A stretch of DNA of 64,000 nucleotides, taken from positions 6,806,417 through 6,870,416 of the forward strand of contig OW203997.1 of NCBI GenBank assembly GCA_934047225.1, read 5' to 3'. This document shows, one piece after another, positions 23,301 to 38,300 of this stretch; positions within the stretch are counted from its first letter, which is position 1, and each line of letters opens with the position of its first letter. The DNA comes from Ypsolopha sequella. Lineage: Eukaryota; Arthropoda; Insecta; Lepidoptera; Ypsolophidae. Below the pieces are notes generated by a model. It was given only the letters and a program-made list of their open reading frames with translations, did no database searches and was not told where the DNA came from. A program made the translations under genes and the position numbers.

Positions 23301-26300
23301 ATATCTATATCCGGAGTAGTGATGTACTACCATCTAAATGCGGCGGAAATGGTTAGTGTTGTACCAAATATATCGATAACATTTTTGACGGTTAGAGTGC
23401 GTACCGTTTTGCGCATCAACTGTTGACACAATTTATAAGTGTTCCGTTTTTACAAGCTGCAAGATGTTCGCAATAAAAAAAACCCGGCCAAGTGCGAGTC
23501 AGACTCTCGTTCCTAGGGTTCCGTATTGTGGATGATAAATTTAAATTTGTAATTTTTTTCGTGAATTTCTCAATCGCTTTATTTTTCCTGTAATCTTAAA
23601 GTAAACAAATGTTTATCACCAGATTTTAAGATAAGGGGAGGGGGCATATATTTTTTATGGTTTTTCAAGGATTTTTCGAAATAGATGCAAATAAATATTG
23701 TTAAACTATATATTTTACAATCAACTTTTTAATACCTACAATTTGATACTCATTATTTATGATTATGTATTTTTTTTTATTAATTTTAGTTTATTTTTTA
23801 TAATTTACATTTTTGCTCAACTATTTTTAAATCGCTATAGTTTTTCTGTAATTGGCCAGTCATTTTTTTCAAATTTTTCGGTATACTGGTTTCGAAGATA
23901 AGAAGGGGACATACATATTTTTGTGGTTTTTTAAAGATTTCTCGAAACCATTGCCAGTAAATAAAGTAAAAGTATATATTTTTACAATCAGCTTTTTAAT
24001 ATCTACAATTTGATATCCATATTGTATTTTTAGGATCAAATTTTTTATTTTTCTCACTTTTGTTTTGAAAATATTATGAACATTTTCAAATTTTTCATAT
24101 TTTTTTACACCGTGATATGTGGGCAAATTAATGCTATTTTTGTGCCAAATTGTATGTCTTTATCTTTAACGGTGCTAAGGTTATGAGGCTGTCATATACG
24201 GACGGACGAACAACGGAGTCTCACAATAAAGGTTCCTTTTTACCTTTTAGGTACTAACGGAACCCTATAAAGCTACCTGGGGCCATTTTACTTGCTGTTT
24301 GAAAATTATGTAATAATCAAATTAAGTATAACTACTAGTACTACTTAACTAATTAATAAAGCTAATTTGGAAGTCTTTAATTTTAGTTTTAGTGCTGTCA
24401 AAACTTTCATTTTTCCAAGCTTTTTAGCTTCTGTTCCTTAAACTTAAGGGCCATTTTGAAATGAAGAAATGACTCTAGATGGGGTGGTTTTGATTATTTG
24501 AGACTATGTCTCGTAACTTTCAATAGCAATCTGCTTGTTTTAAAAAACAAAAGAATTAGTCATTAAAAAATACATTTGACTTTTTTGTTTAATAGGTTCC
24601 TTAATCTCTTCAAAAAGTGGCAAATGAAAAACTATTTTTGTAAAATAAATTAATAAAACTCCAAATAAAAAAAAAACATATTTTTAAGACAGTCTTTGTA
24701 ACACGAGGGTTTATAATCTCCATCACATCGAATGGGCGGAGTTAGGCATAATATTTATTTATATATAAACTCCATCGTATGTATTGCTTCAAATTTATTA
24801 AAATTTATTCATTTATTTTTATTTTTTAAGTATACCTATATATTATTAAATCTAGGTAAGCAAAACTTATTTTTTAAATTGTATTTATTTCCCCTTATTT
24901 TATTTTGATAAAGTTGTTTTATTATTATTTTATACATTGAACCTAAACTGCAATGAATGCATATTAATCTACCCATATTGCATAAAAAACACAAATTAAA
25001 TTTATTTATGCAGCCAAATTCATACTAAAGGCTTGGTAAGTGACCCTTATCACGGATCAATAACATTTTTTGCAAAATTTGAGAAAAGAAAATTGATTTT
25101 CTTTAGTACTGTTTGACTCGGGGCTGGGCTTGACAATCAAACTTTTATTTTGAATTTCCCAAGAAGAGTCGTCGAACATTGATACCGACTCGTTACCGAG
25201 TCTTCAGTATAAATTTAGCTGCATAAATAAATGTCATGTTTGTCATGAAATGTTTAATTTCATTTCATATTTTTAAACAGTCTATGTGTTGCAGTTTTCC
25301 CACGATAAATCATGGTTAAATCTTCAGTCTCGGCTTTTATTTAGGAGGGATGCACATTGCACTGCGGGTTAATAAAGGCTACTAGGATGTAATGCGATCA
25401 AAACGGAACACACCTGTTGTTGTAGAACTATGCGTAAAATAAAATAACCACTTGAAATTTTTTTGTTTTATTTAATTGCCAAGATATAATTTATCGGTAG
25501 AAAAAACAAATAATGAAGAACGAGATAAGTTATCTACCTATTTTTATTTTATAACGCTTTTCTAAGGTAGCGTTCCAATACGTCTGGGTTAATTTAAAGT
25601 GTACTTCGTAAAAGTGAAAGAGATAAGACTGAGACAGAATATATTTACTTATCGTTTTGGAACGGCCACTTGGCAAATTATTTACGTGGCAAAGGATTTT
25701 TTTTTGTTTATGTATCATTATTAACGTAATAAATGGCTTTATAAAGTCATTCCGAAGAATTCTATAACCCCTAAAACAAAAGATGGCGCGTAATGTGATG
25801 ATAAATTTCATAGTGAAAATTTACCCCCGAATTTACGAGTCCTAAAATTTAACTGTCAAAAGTGAAGACAAGGTTTATGAACGACTTTAATAATTGTTCA
25901 GAACTGTTCGTTTTCACTTAAGTGGTTGTGGAACGGGTGCCAGTTAAATTTTATCTTTACCTCGCCGTTTAGGAACGCAACTTAAGTTTAGACTAGATCA
26001 ACTTCCACGTATTCATGAGATTTATACCAACATGAGAACAATAAAATCTGTTTCAGCGTTAGTGTTGTCCTTATCGATAAGTGTTTTCAAAGTGACTGGT
26101 GTAGTCTAAGTAATATCGATATTTGGTAGGTTTGTTTGTTTTAATTTGATTTCTGTATAAAATACACATAAAATAGAACATAGCAAAAGTTTTCATAATA
26201 AATTATAGAGGAGATAGCAATTTTTTCCTCTATGTAATAAATGGACGAGTATTACCTATGTGTCAAGATTCGTCAACAATATTATTTAACCTTATACTGG

Positions 26301-29300
26301 GTGGAAGCCGGCAACTGGCGATAGTACTCGTCCATATGAACAACTTTTACTATGAAACCAACCCTAGAAACGTACAAAAATCAGAGAAGCAACAACTGAT
26401 CTTTTTCTCTACATTTTTTTTTTCACGAAATGTTTCTCGTATGGACGGGTACTATCGCCAGTTTCCGGCCAGTGACTTTTGTTTATAAAAGCCAAATTCA
26501 TGCTGGAGACTCGGTAAGTGGTCAGTCAGGACAAAGGTTCAATGACGCTTTGTGATAAACGCAAAATGAATTTAGGCTTCCTATACTACCTAAATGACTT
26601 GGAGTTGTTCGTATTCTATAATATATATATTCTATTCTATATTATTATACCACTAAAAAGTTTTTCGTATGATTAAGTTGCCTAATAATAAACTATTTTT
26701 GTATTTTTATAGGTTCATAACATACATATTCTATATATATCTTAGTTTTCACACTCATTGGCGGACACAGGGGGAGGGTGGCGGCTATGGAGGCCATGAC
26801 CTCCCCAAAAATGCCAAAAAGTTCCATACATTTGACTATTGACTTTTTGATTCGATTTGGGTGCCCTTTGACACAGCATAGGTACGAGTATATAAGTATT
26901 ATAGGTTTGCCAAAAGCACCTAAAAACTTCCCTGTTTTTACTTTGTGGTAAACCTTGTCAGAATGTCCCCCCGCCAAAATCACATCATGGATCCGCTCTT
27001 GTCCACTTCTTTTTTTTTCAGATTTTGTTTCAGATGAATTATTTTTTATAGAGATTTTGTAACAGACGTCAGAAACTGTCTAGATTACTGTAGAAGTCTA
27101 GATTATATGCACAATGCACATAGTTTCTAAGGTGTCAAACGCTAACGAATCTCGCCCTTATTGACATTTTATAACCCATTAAATTTTTTATTCATATGCA
27201 CTCAGTAAATGATCTGGAAGCTGAATAATGTTATAACAAAAAATGTTAAAAACAAGCTGTTGTAATACGAATAAAATGTTGTCCCAACAAACTTTCGCTA
27301 CTCTTTTCTGTGCTAGACCTTAACATGACCGTAGATATTTTTAACAGCAGGTGGTGATAATGGGAAGCTGTAAACACACTTCGGAATCGTAAAAACTGGA
27401 CGTGTTTTAGCAAAACAAATCTGGGTGCCGAGTAAATTTCGCTAACTCGCCGCTCGGACGTGAGCTGAATTTGTTATGTTACGGTTCGTTAGACCGGCCT
27501 TTGGGACAACAGTTTCCTAGCACTTTTCGCACCTTGCTTTAGGTATAGTTCGTTGTTCAAAAGTTATGGGGTTATATACCGTATATACTATACAAATCTA
27601 GTAACGTCAACACATAAATTTTTAGAATCTTTTTTGTAGGTACTATGAAAAATCATTGCTTACGTCACGACAAATTTTTTATAGGTTTGTGTGCATTGAC
27701 AGCGGAACAAATATGTACCTACCAACGAACTAAATTTTAAGGAAGCATAAACTCGCTTAAAAATTGACTCCACCATTTATGTGTCCGGGTGGGCACGGCT
27801 TATATTTATGTGTATTACGTTGATCAGCCTTGCGCTGCGCGGTGCGCCGTCCGCACTAGTGAGCACAACAAAGTTATAACTAAATGCGTGAAATGGTGCA
27901 TAAGCAACTCGAGCAAACACTGCAAGAGTCATGGCATCAGTTTTATGCGTAACTATTCGAAATTTTCATAAATTTAAAACGAAAAACTCTAAAAACGAAA
28001 TAACCTTATAAATGATTGACACATTACCACCTATAGTAGTTTTTACATTTTCGTCTTTAATACAATAACATAAAGACTACGACTAGGTCCATTCTTTTCG
28101 GTCCGAATCTTAGAGCATATATGCTCTAAGGTCCGACTCAAGTCTATAATTGGCTCGAATCAGAATGGGGTGATAATCACTAGCCAATCATATTGCGATT
28201 ATCGTAGTGAGCTAAGTACGTGTAGTATACTCAAAATCACACACAACCTCCTCCGTGTCGTGGGGCCATAATCCTAGAAAGGGTACTGAGATAGATTTCC
28301 ATAAAGTTTTAGTTCGTTGGTATCTACTAGTCCCCTAGTAGTTTAAATCTATCATAGAACAGTTTTTACGTTATCTGTTATTTTCTATTATTTTTGGGGG
28401 GGCTTGAAGCTAAGCTAGGGGGGGCTTGAGTCCCAAAGCCCCCTCTTCCGCCACCAATGTGTGTGTGTTACGAAAATGTAAATCGCCTTTATATTGACGC
28501 GACTCCGTAACAAACCTACAAGCACCTTACATCCTATTCAAAAAACATTCCCTTTAAGTTAGTTTGGGAAACTCTGAATCTGTTTAGTAAAAGCGTTCTA
28601 ATTAAACGTCTTCTTAATATTCTTTAGTGAGAGTTAGTTAATGTTCTTTAGTAAAACTTTCCCTAAAGTTGTCAGATTTTAATCCCTAAAAGGGATGCTC
28701 GCCACAGACGGGTAGCGTTTGACCTTTTATATTAATAGATATGTCTAATTAAAACTGAGTGGGAAGAGACATTACTATTTACTTAATCTCAATAAGCTTA
28801 TAGACTTTATCTTTCTCTTAATAACCAGGAAATTTAATTAATTAGTGTTATCTTACCTAATATGTACATTATCATGTACTTTGTCGGCTGAAGTGCTTAA
28901 ATTTATAGTTAATCGTAGCTACTTTGAAATGAAATGAAATGAAATTATGAACTTTATTTCCAGAAGAAACAATACCACGTTAACATTATTTTGACGTCAA
29001 TAAATTAAACAACTATTTTAGTCCGAGAAGGGTACGTCCGCGCACACCGACAACTAGACATCCATACCGTCCCACTCCCACTAAAACGTGTATTTTGATA
29101 GGACCAGGCCCGGACTTAGAGACCCAAGGCAGATAATATAAAGTATTACTACGTAAAGAAGCGACACTCACCTCCCCGCGCGAATTTAACGTCCCCTGCG
29201 GTCCCCCGCAAGTTAGTGGAAATCTGGAGTCAGGCAGAGCTCGATTACCACTCGTTTGCTGCGCGCGTGTTTTGTTACAAAGTTTTATCACGATACTGAT

Positions 29301-32300
29301 TTTTAATCAGTATGGTGCGTTATTGCAGTGTTTATGGATGCTTGGAAAACTTTTTTTCAAAAATTAGAATTGCGTGATCAAACCTTACAATTTCGTTCAG
29401 TAACGCATTTGGAACAATAAAATCAGTATTTATAACTTTCCATGTTTTGACAAGTTTTCATTTTTTTTCCAAAATTTATGTTTGAGTAGTTGTTAATTAT
29501 ATGATGATCATTTATGCATACGAAACTATATAGGTACCTACTAAGCTTCGGCATACTATATATAAGTATATATATATATATATAAGTATATATATATATA
29601 TATATACATATATTTTTTAATACTTATTAATCCACGGGGAACCAGAAATTGGACTACGCTAAAATTTAGGAAGAGAATCACATAAGTTGCTGACTTATAT
29701 TGTGTCCCTCTCGGGCGACGACGCTCACACGCTTGCTGCCAGCCCTAGACTAGCTCACGCACACACACAAGCGTGTGCGGACAAGCCAGATGCGCGCGTG
29801 GGAGTGTAGGTAAATAACTTGAGCCTTGACTATGAAGTGTCGGGGGTGTGCCCAAGGCCTCTAGGCATTTGACATTTTCCCCCTCATCCCGAAGCCAGTT
29901 TGGAAATTTTACAAATAAAATGCAGAAAATATAATTTTTAACCAACTTTCATGACTATAAATAAGCATCAGAAATAATGTAGTCTATGCTATATATAACA
30001 TATATGTCACTATAGTAACGTCAACGGTCTTTATACGTGGCATATAAAAATGCTCCGTAATAACTTTTTTTTACATTTTTTCTCTATAATTCTATTTACC
30101 ACCTGCACTCGTATTATAGCATAGTGTTTAATCGCGCGCGACGCTACTTAGTTGAATCACAAGTGCGGGGAGCGTGACACGATGTTTTTGCGATAAACAG
30201 TATGTGATTCAACTAAGCCGCGTCGCGCGCGATTAAACACTATGCTACCGGGCCTGTGGGTCTACCGCGTAATTCTCATTTTCATCAACATCAACTTGAG
30301 GTTGAAATTTGTCGTGCGTGCGACGACGCCCGCCTAACATGCCATCTCTTTTGCACGCGTTGAAATTCTCATGCATTTGCTTGAAGTTGATACAAATCAG
30401 AATTACGCGGTAGAGCCCCAGGTCGAGGTAGCTGGATGGTTGGGCCCCTAGGCCCGGGCCTTGTGGGTCTATAGGGGAAATCCGGGGCAGAGGGGGACGC
30501 CACGAAACAAAACGATTTGATGAAAGTAAGAACTTTAGGAGCTTCAATTTTAAACTACTAAAAACCTTACTGCACACAAAACATTTGTCAATAAATTTAA
30601 CATCCTAAATATTTTTCCATTTCCGACCGAGAATCGAACAAAGCTCACACATAATACTGCATGTCGTAAATTGTTTTTTAAAGACATTTTTATAGCCCGT
30701 GATTGTTGTTTTCTAGGCTTCGAAGGGGTGGATTCTGGATGTACTCAGATAAAGTAAATAATACAGTAAGTTCTCGCACACAATTATGAAGTGAGATCTA
30801 AAAATTGACCCTGGGTCACTGAGTGAAACGCAGAAAGGGTTTAAAACTTCAACTTTAGCAATTTTCTACTTTTCCAAGGAAGGCGAAGAATTTTCAATGC
30901 TGTGTAGTGTACATAGATCCTACACAAGTAGATACAACCTATTGTAAATATACATAGTGGATGAGAATGGAACATGTTTATTGGTAATGTGCATTAAAAG
31001 TCAACTTTATAAAGATGAATCAAATAAAAATTAATAAATCAGTCAGTACATAATTATACAGATACTATACAGTAACACTTGACATTAAATAATTAAAAAT
31101 TAAATTAATACACAGTCAAAAATACAAATTAGACAATTACAAACGCAAAAATTTCGCGCAAACTCCATCTTTGGAAGTAAGCATTTTTGCGATTACTTTT
31201 AGCGTTCATGCATACCTCAATAAGTTCTTTCAATAATGTGTAAAACATTCAAAAGAAAACAGTCATTGCAGAGTCACCCAAGTGAGCTTGGTCACGGTCA
31301 GTTTTGACTTATGTTACGACTTTAATATTATTTAAGTAACTATTTTAATATTTAAAATACTCAGGATACAATTATTTGTTCAAATATTCATCGTCTCTTT
31401 GAAACTGTTGCGGTTACAGTTACTTTAAAACGTTTTCTTTAAGTCCATCGATGCAATTCAGTTCGTGAAACTCTAATATTTAACAAGATTGTATGATAGA
31501 CCTATTTTTCGATTCGTGGATTCGTGCTGGGGGCTCGGTTGGTGATCATTGAACCTTGTTCGGTCCCTGGCCGAGTCTCCGGTATGGGTTCGGGCGGTTG
31601 ATTGGATTTCACCTTGTATAACATATATTTTACCTATCATTTTAATCGTATATATACATATATTGTAATATATATATATATATATTACTACATAAATTTA
31701 ATAAGCCTTTAATTTAGTTCATGTACATTTATTATTTTATTAAATTAAATTTGACGTGTAAAAAGTGTATTATATATACCTACTTTGCAAAATAAACCAT
31801 TTGAATTTGAATTTGAATTTCTTAGCACAAAATTATTTATTATAATAAATAACTAATCACACCATAATAATATCATGATAAAACACAACGCTATACCTTT
31901 TCAAGTCTATTATGTAAAGTCAACATATAAAACTCGTACATAACGTCTATTATTCACGAATGTGAATTCGGTATGGTATCAACAGAATTCAGCGCCACAA
32001 ATCTACGATTCCCGACATTCCACTGTGCAATAGTGAATTTAGTTAAATCCCAGCGCGTTAAAGTGGAGTTTTAAAAAACCCGATTTGATATAGTATATTC
32101 AATTCAATTTATTTATTTTTAGAACCTTTATACTGGGGTAAATTGAGCAGTTGCTTGGGCATCTTGAAATACTAGAAAATGGTTCTTGGAATAACGTTTT
32201 TTTATTTTTATTGATGTAGGTTTATTAAAATAAGCGTTTCTTCGGGCAGATTGATAGAGAATTAATGTTAGGAAAACCCCTTCTTCATTTCAAGACGAAT

Positions 32301-35300
32301 ATATTTTAAAACCTGAAAATAATCCTGGTTACAATAAAACAAAAAGTAAAAAAAAAAAACCGGAAAAACACAAAAGGAAGGAATAGTAACGAGTACTCTC
32401 AGCTAGCTTCACTAGTGTTAGACGGTTACCACTCAGTGTTAGACGGTTATAACTCAGTGTTAGACGGTTACCACTCAGTGTTAAATGGTTACCACTTAGT
32501 GTTAGACGGTTACCACTTAGTGTTAGGATTTCGTAGAACACATCCTTTGTCAGTATTATGTAAACACTAAATTGTAACTAGTTTAAAATTTACAGTAAAC
32601 GCTACGCTGCACTGTTATTATAGTAGCTGGATGAAGTGTGTCTCAAATATATTATTTTCTTCGCTATTTCGCGTAATTTCTCGCTAGCGGAAGTTATTTC
32701 TCGATGCTGCGATATTAAAGCGAAGTTAGACTTCTGGAGAATGTTCAGTAAGTTTTTCAGCGGTGAATTCTGTATTAAATTCTGCAGGTTATATTTCTGA
32801 ACGTTTAACGTTTATGGTGTAATTATGACCTTATAACTTTATTACGAAAGGTATTTTGGTAAATTCTATTAGTCTGCCCGTCGGTTGTGAAAAATCGTAT
32901 TTTGGGTAAAATGTATACCATTATGTCCAAACAAAAATGGTTCTTTCTAACAAAATGCGAGTATTACGTGTTGCCGTGCCATTTACTGTAATTGGTTTTG
33001 CCTAAAGATTTGCTATTATCCAATAAACTGTCAGATTGCCTATTCATTGAATACGTCTTACAGAATATATGTGGATACATGTATGTCTATGTATGTGAAA
33101 ATATATACAGCTTGTACTTGTCGTAAAAAGGTAAATACAAGACTTGTTAAGGCGCTACGAAAAAAAATTTACACTTTAAGAACTTGCATATATACTTCAT
33201 TAAATAATGTATTATTTTGATAAAATAGTACATTATTTTTGGATTCTTTTTCTAGGGACCTGTTAAAACAGAAACGCAATTGGAGAAATTCGGCTCGATA
33301 GAAATATTTATTGAAATGAGGTCCTTTTCGACATCAATCCTCCTGGTCTGACAATTTAGAATGACTTATGGACTGCAATTATATTTTATTAGATGGGTTT
33401 TAACGGTTTCTAAGACCTGTGTTCGCGCCACTTCTTGTGGCTCTCATACTGCGGGGTAGTTGTGAATTAATATTTTCAACTGTCATTTTCGCTGCATCTC
33501 CACCCGCTTAGTTTTGGACGCAAATCAATCAGTCGTCAATCAGAAGCCTTTCACGCCGGAGGTATACGCTGATTGTCATTCGACTAGGTCCTACCTCGAC
33601 CCTACCGCCCGCCATTTTGAGATCGCACCCGCTGTGCGCCTCATTTTCATCTATTACTATTACGAAGAAGATTAGCCGAGAAGAGCGCAACCAGGCACGA
33701 AGAGGAAGAAGAAAACCATCTTGGAGAACACCAGAGACTTGGTGGCTCAGGCGAAGCGTGGTTTGTGGTGCATGCAGCTCCTTCCCAAGGTCAGATCTTT
33801 CATCTTCGTAATTATTTCTCTTCACTTCCCGCTATTTTTAAAACCTATGGTGATACAAAGCACTGCCGTCATATCGCGCGCTCATTTTTTTGGCCATTCG
33901 AGCCGGATCTAGATCCATTTTAGGCCCTTTGATCTGCGATCTATAACCATTTTTTGGTATTTCCAACCGCTATCTTCATGTTCTTTGTCTAAAGAACACG
34001 TGAATTCCGCTCTAATTTTCACTCTGCCCGCAGTATTACCCCGCATTCCCGCTCTTATTTGCATTATCTATGCATTAAAACCCCGCATTCGTCAAAATAT
34101 TAGTGATTCCATTTCCTATATACTGGAAATTATAAATTATCTACAGTGAAATACGCCATTCTGTTAATTTATCCGCTGCGATTATACCATTTGATCATTT
34201 CACAGAAAATATTATCTGCCTACCTGCTAATTCTTAATATTATCGAGAGGTACTCGTACACAGGTTCGTCCGCCGCCCGTGTTATCTCTAACTCATTAGC
34301 ATTATTCTATGTTGTAGTCAGTATAAAACTTTCAATAGTTCTGGTACTTGCCTAACTTTGTACTATATAACATGCCAAATTCCGCAGAAGCTGCAAAATT
34401 AAAGATGTCGTATAGTTTAAAGAAGCTTAAAAATAAAAGGCAAGAATTGTTTAATCGCCTTCAGAGAGTTTATGACTTTTCTAAAACCGCTTTAGAGGAT
34501 GTTTCTTCGGCAGAATTGTTTATGGCCAATGTCGAAACTTTGGATACTGTACGCTCAGAAATTCATGTAATCATAGATGAAATTAATGACACAGAGGTAT
34601 TGATAAATCCTAATTTTGAACCAAATTATCAAAGTTGGTCAGCTTTTGAGGATCTTTACTCCCATTGCAAATACATCAACCGGAAGTTATCACATTCTTC
34701 GAAATCGGCTGACTCTAAAGTTAAAGCTCCACTTGACATGGAATGTCCCAAAAAACCTACTATCAAGCTTCCAAAACTGGAACTCGTTGGTTTTTCTGGT
34801 GAAGCTACTATGTGGCCAACATTCTATGAAACATTTAAAACCACGATTCACGATAATCCGGACTTGACCGACAACGAACGAGTACAATACCTGATGGGTA
34901 AACTTTCTGGCCGGGCACTTTCGATTTGTTCTGGAATCACACCGAACGCAACTAACTACGACATAATCTGGAAAACACTCGTTTCTACTTTTCAAGACTC
35001 GCGTAGTTTAGCCACTACTTATTTGGATCAAATGTTTGAATTTCGCCCTTTAACTACCGCTAGTTCAAAAAACTTGGACTTGTTTTTAGACAAGTTCTGT
35101 TCCGCTGTTTCGTGTTTAAAATCGCTGAATATTAAAGATCTTTCGGATTTTATCCTTATGTATTTGGCCCTTAAAAAACTTGATGTTGAAACCGCTCGTT
35201 CATTTGAAATGTTTAAACGTGGTTCCGATTTACCCCATTATGATGAATTAATATCATTTTTACGGGAACAAACTAAGATACTGAACCGCACTGCACCCGC

Positions 35301-38300
35301 AATTACCGCTCCCGCTCCGAACCGCTCCGTTAATAATAATAACAACAAAACCGGGTACAGTACCAAGTCAACCCATGCTTTTGTCTCCGCTTCGACCAAT
35401 AATAATTGTTGTCCGCTATGTAAACAATTAAAACACTATAATTTATATAAGTGTCCCGAATTTGTGAAACTAGATATCGAGAAAAGATTTCAGTTCATCA
35501 AATCTAATAACGGTTGCACCAATTGTTTAAGTATTACGCATAACAATTCCGCTTGTAAATCGTCTTATAATTGCCGCCATTGTAATTGTAAACACCATTC
35601 GATGTTGTGCCGCAAACAAAATGTGATGAATACTCACACCGCGCTTGGTCAAAATATTACCGTGTCTCCACGCACACATACGCAATCTTCGAGGTTGGTG
35701 GATCCTGCCGTATCGGCGACTAACACAGAACATATGACTAATGATTCTCAATCCGTACCAACTGCGAGTAATAATATTTCTTTATGTAACTTACAGCCTA
35801 ACTCGCAGCGTAATGAAACATGCCTTTTAGGTACAATTCAAGTGATCGTGAAAGATTCTAACGGTATGTCTGTCCGTCTACGTGCGCTCTGCGACCCTGC
35901 GTCACAATCCAGTTTTTCGACGGTTTCCTGTTGTGAGAAGCTTAACTTAAAATATGAGAAAATTCCCCGCGCTTTTGTTAAGGGCATCGGCTCTTCATCA
36001 AACCCAATTAAGGGTGCGACAAACCTTAAATTGTTTTCACGATTTGATGATTCGGTTTCAATTTCGCTTGACACTTATGTAATCGACCGTATTACCGACA
36101 ACTTACCATCGGTGCAGGTCGATTTGTCTACGCTTTCATATTTAAAAGGTATCACACTTGCTGATGAAACCTTTTACTTACCGGGCGAGATTGATATTCT
36201 TATCGGTGCATCTTTATTCGCGGATATCTTGTTATCAGGCCGCGTCTCTGGTCCCCCGGGTACGCCGACGGGATTTCAGACCATCTTCGGTTTTACGCTA
36301 ATTGGTAATACGCCTGTTTACCAAAATACCGCATGTTCAATTTCGTTATGCTCTTATATGGAGATTGAACCGCCAATAGATTTTATTTTACAAAAATTTT
36401 GGCAATTAGAAGAGGTGCATTGTGAACCTGCTTCTAGTCCCGCAAATGATGAATGTGAAAAATTATTTATTAACAATGTGTCACGTGACCCCGCTGGTCG
36501 CTATTCGGTTTCTTTACCGTTCGCACGGAATCCTAACATACTAGGAAACTCGTACCATCACGCAAAAAAGTGTTTTATGTCTCTTGAGCGTAGGTTTGTT
36601 TCTAACGCAGATTTACGTTCCGAGTATAACAATATAATAAATGAATACCTAACTAAAGGTTACATATCCCCGCTTCATAATGATGACCAATTATCTCTTG
36701 GTTATTATATTCCGCATCATCCCGTAGTGCGTGTTGATAAATCAACGACAAAGGTGCGTATTTGTATGAATGCCAGTACTAAGACTGACTCCGCTGATGG
36801 TACTCGTGTCTCATTAAATGACACGCTGCACACAGGTGCTAATTTGCAAAACGATTTGTTTTTAATTTTACTTGACTTCCGCTTGTATGAAATCGCTTTT
36901 ACCTCGGATATCAAACAAATGTTCTTACAAGTTTTGGTTAACGCCGATGATCGCAAATTTCAAAAGTTTTTATACCGCTTTGACACGTGTTCACCGCTTA
37001 TCGCTTATCAGTTCAATCGCGTCTGCTTTGGACTACGTAGTAGCCCTTTCCTTGCGATGAGAGTAGTCAGGAAACTCTGTGAGGATGGGAGTTCAGCGTA
37101 CCCGCTCGCCGCTACTGCAGCCGCACGAAACTGTTACATGGACGACATCTGCTATAGCACGCCCACCGTGCAGGGCTCCTTACAGCTCAGAGATGAGCTG
37201 GTAGGATTGCTTAAGGCCGGTGGCTTTGAGCTCGTCAAGTGGTCTAGTAACTGTCAACAGTTACTTGATACACTGCCTGATACTCACCGCTTAAATTCTA
37301 GTAAGAATTTTGAAGAACAAACTCAAACTCTTAAAGTTCTTGGCTTACAGTGGTCGCCTGATTCTGACGAGTTCTCTTTTACTGTATCGCTAGATAGTCG
37401 CCCATGTACTAAACGCAATGTTTTGTCCGTGATAGCACGTCAGTACGACGTCCTCGGCTTTACCGCTCCTGTGATCTTGTACGCAAAATTACTCTTGCAG
37501 AAAATCTGTATTTTAAAATTAGACTGGGATGAAACACTACCCTCTGATATTGCGCAGATTTGGCAAAACTATTTGAAGGAGCTACCTGTTTTGCGGGATT
37601 TACGTATTAAACGCCACTTAGACGTGTTCCAAAATTCGAAAATTTCGATAATATCATTTGCAGACGCAAGTGAACGTGGATACGGATGTGTCGTATATAT
37701 TAGAGTACAAGATGACTCAGACACTTGCACTAGCATTCGGCTGGTATGCGCAAAGTCAAAAGTCTGTCCGCTCAAGACCGTCAGTGTCGCCCGCCTTGAG
37801 CTTTGTGCCTCGTTACTCATGTCGAAATTAACTCGTCGTGTAGTTGACGCTTATAAAATACGTCACAATATTGAACGTATTTACTGTTTTACCGATTCTA
37901 TGGTAACTTTACACTGGATACATTCCTCACCGCACAGGTTTAAAACCTTTGTCGCGACGCGTATAACAAAAATAATATCCGCTATTCCCGCTGAATGTTT
38001 TTACCATACAGCTGGTTCTCAAAACCCGAGCGACTGTCTTTCCCGTGGTCTCACTCCCACGCAGTTGATGAGTCACCCGCTCTGGTTCACTGGACCTGCT
38101 TGGCTTTATCTGGACGCTAAAGAGTGGCCAATCAAAACAATAGAATCAGCTTCTATTGAAGAAAACTTGCCGGAATCAAAAACAATTTCTCTTCCCGCTT
38201 TTAGTAATGAAGAACCGCATCCACTTCTTTCTCTTTCGGAAAGAATTTCGTCATGGCTTGTGCTTTTACACACAATCATTTACATCTACCGATTTTTACG

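Noticed and set aside
33529..33825. 98-codon minus frame and two + frames in the 5' LTR
   Set aside because: The same frames occur in the 3' LTR (39900-40196), are overlapped on the other strand, and match no protein family.
34348..34371. Upstream TTG start for the BEL Gag-Pol
   Set aside because: Eukaryotic initiation at TTG is unlikely when an in-frame ATG lies 24 bp downstream at 34372.
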